DNA of 64,000 nt from Sepioteuthis lessoniana (Eukaryota; Mollusca; Cephalopoda; Myopsida; Loliginidae): NCBI GenBank assembly GCA_963585895.1, contig OY757917.1:100045112-100109111 (forward strand). The letters run 5' to 3'. This document shows, piece after piece, positions 36,771-46,484 of the stretch. Below the pieces are notes generated by a model, which was not told where the DNA came from, made no database searches, and saw only the letters and a program-made list of their open reading frames with translations. The position numbers and the translations under genes were made by a program. Position 1 is the stretch's first letter. Every line of letters begins with the position of its first letter.

Positions 36771-36959
36771 AAAAACATAGTGAATCTTAATGTCATGACA
36801 GAGCAGACACAACCCAATAATGATAAAAGTAATCCACTTAGTAAATTAAAAAAAAGTGTAGTTTGTATAAAGTCATCTGAGACTATGCATTTATACACCT
36901 GGGTATCATTGATTCTAAGAGCTAAATGGACTTGTTATAGTTATGTGTAGAATCTAAAA

Positions 36960-38305
36960 ATTCTTATTTAAATACCATATGCCACATTTACAGTTTAAAA
37001 CTAAAATCAACAGCAATAGCTAAAAATCCATATCATAAAAAATAGTATCACAGCATTACTTTTCATGAGTTATCTTAATGGATATGGCATCAAACTTAAC
37101 TCTGTAAGGTTCCATGTTCAGTTAAGACTGACAAACTCAATTATAAAGGAAACATAAATATTCAAGCTTTTCTTACATCTTTTTATTGAGTGCTAATTAG
37201 AATGGCACAGGATTTATAGCTAGACTCTTGCCAGTCAGAGTATGATGTTCACAAAGGTCTAATGGTCACTGTTGGCTGCAGTTTAATCCAGAGTCTGTAA
37301 TAAGTTGACCTGATGGTATCCAATTGTTCTCAGTGACAGCATCAGCCTGCAGTCAATTATTTCCTTTATCAGATCAAGAGGTCATCAAGTTGGGTCATGC
37401 AAATGACAAATAGTATGCTTAGCCTGTATAAATGACAAATGAAGGAGCAAGGATAGGCAATATAAGATTTGGTCAGATACTTTTTTTTTATTTTCATTTT
37501 TTTCTAGCTTGCTATGATGCCTCTAGTCAGTTAAGTAATTAGTATTCTGGCCATTGGAAGACTTCAATTAATGACCAGAATAAACCCAAGGGCAAATTCA
37601 CCTCCCAAATAAATAAATAAATAAAAATAGGAAATAAATGAAGACAGTCATGACAAATTAAAGTATATGCTATGATCCAGGCTTAAATGGATTTGGATTA
37701 TTGGGAAGAGAATAGGCTGAAGGAGAGTGTTTATTTGACTCAATATTATGGCCTACTGCTTCACTTAAGGAGACCGAAAAATATATATAGCGAAAAAAAC
37801 AGAAATAAACAATATATGCTTTTACCAAAATTAAAGGAAAAAACTGACAAAAAACAATATTTGCATGCTATTTTCACAAATGAAAGCTAATACTTTTTTA
37901 TAATCTCAAACATAACAACAGTATTCAAACTAATAGAAAATACTGATTTCAGGGTTTTCTTTTATTTGACATTAAAACTTATTTCATTGTAAACAATTAT
38001 TATTTATGACACCAACCTTATAAGTTTTGATACCTATGCTTAAACTGACATACATAAAAAAATCAAAACAAACCCCAAAATATCCTTTTAACTGAAATTG
38101 GCAATTATAACTTGAACTGGAGTGTATTTTGGAGTGTTTTGAATTACAAATTAAGCTGAGTATTTCAATATTATTTAAAGTAACACTTACAAAAATAAAG
38201 ATTTAAATGACCTAAAACAATTTATTTCCAAAAAACTTTGCTTGATAAAGTGTTTCAAATGATTTTGTGTCTGGTTTTACTTTTTATTATTTGTTTTCAA
38301 CAAGA
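36960..38305. other. AT-rich non-coding stretch
   Basis: Holds a 67-codon frame at 37687-37890 without recognisable domain; otherwise empty. Confidence 0.5.
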
Positions 38306-38313
38306 AAAACTAT

Positions 38314-38750
38314 TGTTGTATACTCTCATACAAATACAAGCGGAAACATAATCAAAGATGGTTTATGACTTCAATGAACGAACAAACACACTTCTTTATA
38401 AAAATATATCTCTCACACTTTATTCTTGAAAGGGTTGATGTTTCTGTGGTGTGTGAGAGATGGGTGGAGACAGGGACAGACTGCTATATTGACCCAACTT
38501 CTTCTACTGACCATAGCACGCTGTGTTATCTTCAAGAACCCACTTAGCACTTCTGCATCTGAGGTCACTGAGAGCAACAGCCCGCACGGGGCGTTCTCAG
38601 TCTGCAAGCTGGCTGGCTTGACTTCCTATATCCAACTGACTCAATGGCTGCCGCCATCTGCCTATATTCTTTCATAACACCCTCTTACTTCTGCTTATTT
38701 ACACAGGTGCATCTCTGATTGACGGCTTGGTCAAGGGTCAATATATAACA
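38314..38750 (-). mobile_element. Solo LTR fossil with target-site duplication
   Basis: This 437-bp block starts TGTTGTATA and ends TATATAACA on the plus strand, which are near-perfect inverted ends with TG...CA termini. It is flanked by CTAT on both sides (38310-38313 and 38751-38754). On the minus strand AATAAA lies near 38418-38423, followed by a GT-rich stretch, giving the LTR orientation. GC and CpG content exceed the neighbourhood. No internal coding region is attached, so it is a solo LTR, probably Gypsy-like given the 4-bp duplication. The intact duplication argues against great age. Confidence 0.75.
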
Positions 38751-38831
38751 CTATTTATTTTGCTCAAAGGTAAATTCATCACAAGATGTAGACAACTAAA
38801 CATAACTTAAAAACCAACTCTTCTTTCCCTT

Positions 38832-39140
38832 GGTTGGATTGATTGATTTTATGACATTTCAATCAAACTGAGGTTATTTCAAGCCAAGACAGTAAGAAAT
38901 CATATACATTGTACATTTACAATGAAGGGTTACTGTACGCACCCCAGCCAAACTGGGGTTATTTCATGCCAAGAGAGTAAGAAATCATATACATTGTACA
39001 TTTACAATGAAGGAGTACTGTACACACCCCAGAACTGGAGCATCAGTTACAGTTTACAGTCATACTCTTTTTGGAAGGTCTTACCTTTCAGCAAGGGATA
39101 CAGTCAATGTATTCTACGCTCTGTTGACAACAAAGGGGCT
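38832..39140 (-). repeat. Rep-A copy 7 with an 81-bp tandem duplication
   Basis: Two nearly identical adjacent units (about 38868-38947 and 38948-39028) share GAAATCATATACATTGTACA and TTTACAATGAAGG. The head follows to GTCAATGTATTCTACGCTCT. The close match of the units indicates recent duplication. It lies 80 bp from the solo LTR. Confidence 0.7.
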
Positions 39141-39794
39141 GTTAGAGGAATAGATCTCGAGTCACCAAACTAAAACTGTATTCATAATTTGTTGCATGAA
39201 AAAACAGCGTTCATAAATGATTTATTTTTTATGTTTAATAAGTTAAACAATGGAAAATTTAATGGAAATTATCTTGGTAAATAATCATTCTTATCCTAGA
39301 TGATATCTATCTTTGACTAAAAACTTACCAATTTTAATTCTTAAGGCTTGAATGAGCTACCAATAATACCAGAAAAAAAACATTTTCATTACAGTCATTA
39401 TAAGAATTGGTGTCTGTTTGGAAAAATTTCCTCTTTATAAAGCCAAAATAAAATGGAAGTACAACTTATTATATTGAAAATGTTTTAACAAATTTCATCA
39501 AAATCTCAAGTCCTTCATACCAATTTCATAAAAGAAAGCAGACACCATTCTAAAGGATCTAAATATTCAATCTACAAGTGTTTCAGTAGGAATTTACAAA
39601 AATCCAAAGGAGTTTAGTCTGCAACTGGAAATGTTTAATTCATTATTGAATTAACCTAACATTATAAAAAATAATACTGTATATATTTGTATTTAAGTTG
39701 AATTTTTAAGGACCAAATGCAACTGTTATCTTCAAAAATCAAGTTTTCCTTCTCTTAGACTGGTTGGCATGCCAAAACTAAAGAACCCAGTCTG

Positions 39795-39948
39795 CCCTAT
39801 TTTTACCCACTGCTGGAAGGGGAAAAGGATTCATGCCTTTCCTAAAGGCATTAGTGCAAAGTGAAACACAGAAACATATTGTCTAGGATTTGAATTTGGG
39901 TCACTAAATCTATTTCCATTAATGGTAACTATTATGCCATGAGGACCA
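39795..39948 (-). repeat. SINE-T fragment (head and body)
   Basis: Minus-sense copy: body GATTCATGCCTTTCCTAAAG, degenerate box B (GGATTTGAATTTGG) and box A-like end ACTATTATGCCATGAGGACC. The tail is lacking. Confidence 0.6.
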
Positions 39949-40370
39949 CTTGGTAACATTAGTACTCAATGATATCAGTATTTAGAAGTTAAAATGATTG
40001 CATCATGTGCTAACTTCATTTGATAATCTATTTCTTTATGTTGTATCCGATACATCATTTTCTAATAATGAACATATTTCACATAAATCTTAAAAATGTG
40101 TGAGAGTGAAACTTCTTCAGTCTATACTTAGCAACAAGTTGACAATATTGTGTTTGATTGATAATTCTTTTTAAAGAATGATATTATACAAGATTGGAAG
40201 TGCTCAAGTTTAACAGACAAATTTCTTAATTTATATCTCAGCATTTCACTTATTCACCCCATAAGCTATCATTACAAATTTGGTTGTTAACAACAACTTT
40301 TTCCAGGGTTATCAAGAAGTTAAAATAGTTTCAATACAAGCTATCTAAAAGATGATTACATCCCTTAGAA

Positions 40371-40403
<33 letters not shown>

Positions 40404-40422
40404 CACACACTTACATATATAT

Positions 40423-41003
40423 AGAGTATGACACAAATACCTCTTACATTTTAAACTGTTACTTGCATGGTGCAAGTGAACTTGCAATGGTTTCTCCATG
40501 TAGTTAATGTCTTACCATTTTTTCTCCAGATACCATCAGTTACAATCCTGGCTTAAACTGGCCATGTATTTAAATATTGATAAAAAGATGATTATAGGAG
40601 ATTACACAACAGACTGTCTCATGGTCTAGATATTTTCTGGAGTTTGAATGCTTCAAGACCTTCCAGGTGATTTTCTTTTAATCAATGAAGCTGTGGTTCT
40701 GAAATTTTCAACCCATAGCAGTATCAGTTTTCTCTCTGGACCTGCATCATTCTAATGTAACATGAAATAAGCATGAACAGCTCAATGTGTAGCAATTACA
40801 AATTCACCAGTCTCAAAAAACATTTCAACAGCAAAAGCATGATCTGCATTGGTCCAGATCCTGATTGTAACTGATCGTATCTGACTACAAAAACATATAA
40901 TATGACATTAGCTAAATGGAGCTGCCATTACTACTTGCTTAAGTTCACTTGCACCACACAGCTAACAGATTCAGATGTAGGAGGTATTTCTGCCATACAC
41001 TGT
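40423..41003. mobile_element. Non-autonomous DNA transposon (MITE-like) with ~95-bp terminal inverted repeats
   Basis: The left end (AGAGTATGACACAAATACCT) and the reverse complement of the right end (CAGTGTATGGCAGAAATACC) align for roughly 95 bp with small gaps, including the shared core GGTGCAAGTGAACTT. Ends lie in TATA sequence on both sides, which fits a TA-type target but cannot be fixed exactly. The interior has no coding potential. Confidence 0.65.
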
Positions 41004-41009
41004 ATACGC

Positions 41010-41905
41010 TTGCTTCTAATTATGAAGTAGCTCAGTGCTTAAGTATTTTATATCTTACTGGGACTAAATGACAACTTCTATTTACTGAATGATAACATTC
41101 AGGACAGAATGACTGAATAAGTCTAATACAGCCAATCTATACTAGAAAGCAGACCATTTTTCCAAAGAACATATGACATAACATAAGAATGAATCTGTTT
41201 TTGCATAGTTTAAAGATTTTTTTAGATGAGATTTCAAAAAGAATATAGACAGAATTAATTCTTTTTCTTAAATATATCACCATCAATGTTTAACATGTCT
41301 AGTATAACATTGTCATTTGATTTGTACTAAATATCTAGCTTTGGAACTTACAGTGAATTCATGCTTAAACCAATGGTTTCTGTAAGATCACAGAATTCAA
41401 GGAGTGATAAACCTTCTCAATACTTAAATGAATAACCACTTAGAAATAGTAGATACTATAAACAATCTATAATGCGTACATTTATAAAACCAAGCTTAGT
41501 AAATTCCAAGGTACTTAGTTTTTAGTGTGGCTTTGTTTTAATACATAGAAGAATCCTCTTAAGCTCAAAATGCTACATCCATTGATAAAAATAAAGTTAA
41601 AAATAAATGTCAATTCAGAATTGCATTGGTATGCATTTTTAAATTTATCGATCTATTTAGAAAGATAACACTTGATCTTCGAAAAAACAAAAGATATCAA
41701 TTCATGAATCAGATTTTGATCTTTTCTTTCTCTTGTAATGGAGAAGTTCTTTAAGTTGAAGTAATATTTTAGCCCAAACACATCAAATATAAAAAAATAA
41801 ATTTAAAATAAGGAATAGATTTTACTTGGCTCAATATTATCTATTAGAAAACTACTACTATATATATATCTGGGGAAAACTGGAAATAAATTCAACAGTA
41901 TGAAA
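41010..41905. other. AT-rich non-coding stretch
   Basis: Nothing recognised between the MITE-like element and the long inverted repeat. Confidence 0.5.
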
Positions 41906-41910
41906 ATGTA

Positions 41911-42621
41911 GAGAGATTTAAAAAAACACAAGGTCTTCAGGAGATGATTTTATTTGTAGAAATATTTGGCAACATGAAACATTTTGGTTTTTAGACCTTC
42001 ATCAGGACATGTAAGTTTTTAAATAAAACGAAAAAGATGAGAAAGTCTGAAAACATTCTATTTCCATTGGTAGCATTCTGTTTCAAATTTATGTGATATA
42101 ATTATAAAAAATATCCATCAGTATATCAGTATATCTATGTGTTAATCTCTATTTTATTTAGTTCATATCTACCTATTATAAACATTCCATAATATATCTG
42201 TCTTTATCAGAGTTGTCCTTCTTCTTTCTATCTTTGTCTGTTTAATCTGACAATCTGTTAATCTATCTTTCTAAATATATATAATTGATAAAACTGAATC
42301 ATCTGAAATAAGGGATTAGGTAACTTTTCAGTACAAATAAGGAGACAATTTGATATAAAAACAGTCTCTGTTTGATAGCATTGTAGTTTGAAACTAGATT
42401 CAACAATTTTCTGACATTTTTTTAATACACTAATTACATCACACAAATTTGAAACAGAATGCTACCAATGAAAATTGAATGTTTTCAAACTTTCTCATCT
42501 TATTCCTTCCATTTAATAATCTACACAACCTGATGAAGGTCAAAAAATCAAAACATTTAACATTGGCAAATATTTCTACAAATGACATCATCCTCTCAAG
42601 ACCTTGTGTTTTTTTAATCTC
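41911..42621. repeat. Long inverted repeat with hammerhead/Penelope-like motif
   Basis: Arm 41911-42106 is the reverse complement of arm 42426-42621 over nearly 200 bp with moderate divergence, separated by a 320-bp AT-rich spacer. Read outward from the spacer, each arm carries CCTGATGAAGGTC, an A-rich loop, and then (right arm) ATCAAAACATTT or (left arm) ACCAAAATGTTT. CTGATGA, a short GGT/ACC stem (clear in the left arm) and an A-rich GAAA-like block is the order of a hammerhead ribozyme core, and such ribozymes are known in Penelope-like elements. The link is an inference; a foldback DNA transposon is the alternative. Confidence 0.6.
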
Positions 42622-42784
42622 AGTATGCTCCCCTCCTGGGGTTGAGCACTCTGGTGAAGAAATTAAAGGCTGCCACTTGCATAATGCAAACTCTTCTAAT
42701 GAATTGAGCACTGTGGTATCCAATAGCATAAAATATAAACAAATGAAAGTTGATACAAAATGAGTTATATTCCTGAGCTGACAT

Positions 42785-42900
42785 AGGTCATCAAAATGGC
42801 TGAGCAGTAAGTTGTTAGCTAAACATAAAGTTAGAAAGGTTTCAATCCCAGCTTGAAGTGTTCAATGTGTCAAGCCACACTGAAGAGTTGTGATACAACA
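42785..42900 (+). repeat. Possible tRNA-like SINE head
   Basis: AATGGCTGAGCAGTAAGTTG (box A-like) and AGGTTTCAATCCCAGC (box B-like) are correctly spaced. The body is unrecognised. Confidence 0.4.
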
Positions 42901-43849
42901 AAACAGTCAGTCTGTGGATGACTCCATATGTGTGTAAAGGTCATTTAAAAGGTTCTAATCCTCACCCAGATTTTAAATTTGTTGGACATCACTCACTTTT
43001 GTATGGGCTTCACCTAGACAGAAATATTAGTTTTTCTAGTTTTATAAGAAGTGGTAATGTATTGCCACAATTAAAATGATATTCAGCTATGGCTCTTCTT
43101 TCTAGATGAGGCTTAGAGCTTTTAGAATGACCCTTGTATATATATATATAATACTTTATATATATAATATGATTTAGTTTTCAAAAAGAATTGACACTGA
43201 AGCTGTATTAACCAAGACAGGGATCAACAATGAACGAAACATTTGTTTTCTTCAAAAGATTCCCTTAGCATTCAAAATACTTATGCCAGTCATTTTTTCA
43301 TTGGCCAAAAATAGATATATAATGTATGAACTGAGATAGATTGATAGATAGGTTGAAGAGTGATGCTAATTGGTATATATCATAACAACATAAAGAAAAA
43401 TTAGCAACTTGGGGAAAAAAATTCTGGTTTTGGTTATAGGAATCAAGATTGTTACAAAAGGCATTAAACACAATCATCCTTCAATCCAATTTCATTGTAC
43501 ATCACATCCAAATTAAAAAAGTTAACAAAGAGAGAATTTGAGCAATACAGATTCCTCTTTACTGTCCTCAAAGGAACACTCAAACCTAAGTACTCCACAA
43601 CAACACAAAATGTTCTCACCACAAACATACATTTATACAAGCTGGCTACCATTTTCAGTTATATATAGTATATTCTCTTTCTCTCTCGTATATATATTCA
43701 TATATATCCAACATCCACATATTTATCTTATCATGTATCTGATTATAGATATAGATACACACATACACACACATATATATATTTATGTACATTTTCACAC
43801 ACTTGTATATATGTGTGCAAGTTAGAAAAATGGAGAAACTGCATGTTTA

Positions 43850-43884
<35 letters not shown>
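43850..43884. repeat. (TA)n microsatellite in a TA/CA-rich patch
   Basis: Main TA run; the surrounding 43660-44120 is full of shorter TA, CA and TG runs. Confidence 0.9.
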
Positions 43885-43889
<5 letters not shown>

Positions 43890-44404
43890 ATACCCACAAA
43901 AAGGCACCAACACATATATGCGAACATATTTCCAAAACATATATATTTGATCCAACATACATGTATGCCTAATTAATATTTAAATGTAAACACATACACA
44001 CATATGTCCACATTTAATTTAGTTATTTAATATGTCTACAATGTACAAGTGTATATATATATATACATACACAAGCAAAGATCTTTTGCGGAAATATATA
44101 TGTGTGTGTGTGTGAGAGTCTATGTTGATAAGTAGTCTTCCAGGTTCATTGGCTAATAGATAGAAAAGTAATGACTACCTTTTGATAACACAATCTAAAT
44201 CTTTATGGCTTTTAGTTTGGTGCAATGCATCGAGTAACAAATAGACTTCAAAGATGTCACTTTTCTCTCTCTTAATTATCATTATGTATAATTCAACCCT
44301 TTCATTACACATCACGTATCAGACTTGTTTGAATTCAAAGTGACCAAGCTCTCTTGATTGGTATGACTTTTTATCACTTGCCATTGATGATTCAGTACAT
44401 ACCA

Positions 44405-44935
44405 ATAGCAGGTGCTCTTTCTTTCTCTCCTCACACTATCTTTCTCTCTCTTCTTCTCAGCTGTTTTATATTCCTGCACAAACTCTTTTTTCATAGTATT
44501 CTCTCTTCCAGTCTTTTTAAATGTTCATTTGCAATTTCTTTTTCTAAGGATTTCTCACTCTTTTTTCCAGTTTCACTTTCATTCACTTTCTTTTTTAACC
44601 TTCATACACTTCAAAGAATTCTTTCTCATTTTCTTACCCTTCACTCTTATACTTCTTTTCATTTCCAATCCTTTTACTCTTCTTTCTTTTCTTATTTCCT
44701 CTTTTTCTCTCTCTTCTTTTTAATACCTAAATTTAATTTTTTTTTTAATTTGATTTACTTTATATTTTCTGATTTTTTATTATCATTCATTACATGCATT
44801 GTCTCTTTTTGTCTCTCATTCTTTCTGTTTTGCTTGAACCTTTCCACAGGCTCAATCTTTTATCTCTTATACTTTCTCCTTTTTTTCTCTCTTCCTGATA
44901 ATGCCACTTCTCATAACATATTGGAAATAAAAAAA
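44405..44935. repeat. Pyrimidine-rich (CTTT) low-complexity tract
   Basis: About 530 bp almost free of G on the plus strand. A 244-codon frame across it is compositionally driven (F, S, L) and runs on into the head of Rep-A copy 8. Confidence 0.85.
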
Positions 44936-44949
44936 AAACTAACCCTCTT

Positions 44950-45515
44950 GAGAAATAGTCCAGTTGGCTCAGGCTGTAGAATACATCGACTACATCCCTG
45001 CAGAAGGGTAAGACCCCCCCCCAATGGGTGTCCTGGATATGACACTAAACAATCTGATGGTGAGGTTCCAGCAATGAGGGAGCTTTAGGGAATGTGGAGC
45101 ACCCCTTCATTGCCATCTCTCCCAGGTCCACTCTGGCCTGGAGAGGTAGCACCTGATAGGGTCCTATCTATGGGTCAAATAGAACTAAAATGTGTATTTA
45201 TGCTAGACAGAACTACTTGAAATAGAACTGCTTTAATATTTAAACTGCGTACTTATGCTAAACTAAATTGTTTGAAATAGAGCAGTTTTGTCATTTGACT
45301 ATGTGTGGACAAAAACTATACTGAATAGTTTTAATTAGAACTGTTTGACAAAACTGAATTTCTTGAAATAGAAATGTTTTTAACTGTTAAACTGCGTGCT
45401 TATGCTAAATTGAATTGTTTGAAATAGAACTGATTATTTGTATAAAAATAGATTTGGCATTAAATAGCCTACAAAGGTTAATATGCCATAAAACCCAAAC
45501 AACCAACCAACTTCT
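44950..45515 (+). repeat. Rep-A copy 8, complete, plus sense
   Basis: It reads in sense order: head CAGTTGGCTCAGGCTGTAGA, core with TGTCCTGGATATGACACTAA and CAGGTCCACTCTGGCCTGGA, a middle of several units with CTGCGTACTTATGCTAAACT, then tail TTTGGCATTAAATAGCCTAC and CCAAACAACCAACCAAC. This copy defines both ends of the family. Confidence 0.85.
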
Positions 45516-45599
45516 TGAAAAAGGAGTAAAAAGTAAAATAAACCAAACTGAAATACAGGACACTTTATCAAAAGATATCATCAAGATATAAAATCAGAG

Positions 45600-46045
45600 T
45601 ATTTACTCCTTCTTATTTATCCTCTCTCCATCTATTCTAATATTGTTCTTTTCTGGTAGACCAATTTGTAGAAAGGGCAACAAACAAAAATCAACCAAAA
45701 CCAAAACTATCCCATGCTCTCAAATATTTTTCCAACTCTAAAAATAAAGCTTAGCATCATTGTTTTTGCTCTCTCTTTTCTCTCTCACCCACTCACTCAC
45801 TCTTCAGACTTAAAAAGTCACTTTTATATTTCACCACAAATTCTTTTTCTAACTTTCCTCTCAATCTTCTGTCTTTCTCCACTCCATCTTTTTTTACACC
45901 TTTTTAGCTTGATCTTTCTTTCTCTTCTCTCAATAATTATCTTTTTCTTTCTTATTTTTCATTCTCATCCCCCTCTCAACATTTTCTATCTATCATTTTT
46001 CTCTATTTGTCTCTCTCACTCTTTTTATTAACTTGTTCTTTCTAT
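45600..46045. repeat. Pyrimidine-rich (CTTT) low-complexity tract
   Basis: A second T/C-rich stretch just beyond Rep-A copy 8, with CTCTC and CTTTTT runs; no credible gene. Confidence 0.8.
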
Positions 46046-46246
46046 GAAGCTAACGAGAGGAAGTAAAGTAAAATCAAATGTAGACTAAAACTTTAAGGTA
46101 ACTACAAAATGTTTCTTTCTGATTCAATCTGATTATTTAGTCACCAAAGTCTCTCGGTTCTAAATATTGGGATAATTTGTGTTGGAAATAGAACAACTCA
46201 AAAGACTAAAATGTAACTGATACTGTATGTGCATACTTACACATAC

Positions 46247-46430
46247 CAAGGTACATCAAAAAGTTTATAAGCTAATGATGAAAAACACTTGATTTTACAC
46301 AAATACTTATTTTTCAACATAATCTTCTTGTGAATGCTCTCAATTCCATGGGAATATTAATCACATAGCTTATCTATTATACACATCAAAATTCTGCTCA
46401 TAACTGTGTTTGGCTGCTGACTTATTGATC
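46247..46430 (-). mobile_element. Mariner 3' end with terminal repeat-like edge
   Basis: Minus-strand reading shows a degraded C-terminus near ...HGIESIHKK..ML with an alternative frame giving EDYVEK, then AAACTTTTTGATGTACC at the outer edge. This matches the usual mariner arrangement of a final 'GDYVEK' followed closely by a terminal inverted repeat with TTTTTGA. It is a fragment lying 50 bp left of the Tc1 element. Confidence 0.5.
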
Positions 46431-46484
46431 AATGCTTAAACACATATTATAGAAAAACCATATATCATATAATGTATAAAAGTA

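Noticed and set aside
36657-36950. 97-codon frame; likewise 58627-58887, 63099-63311 and 38922-39173
   Set aside because: All start in the Rep-A core or repeated tail and owe their openness to that repeat.
42479-42763. 94- and 96-codon frames on both strands
   Set aside because: They cover one arm of the long inverted repeat; being open on both strands and unrelated to any family, they are incidental.
44354-45088. 244-codon plus-strand frame, the longest in the window
   Set aside because: It is almost entirely F, S and L from a pyrimidine-rich tract and then runs into Rep-A head sequence; no domain, no membrane-protein spacing and no splice context.
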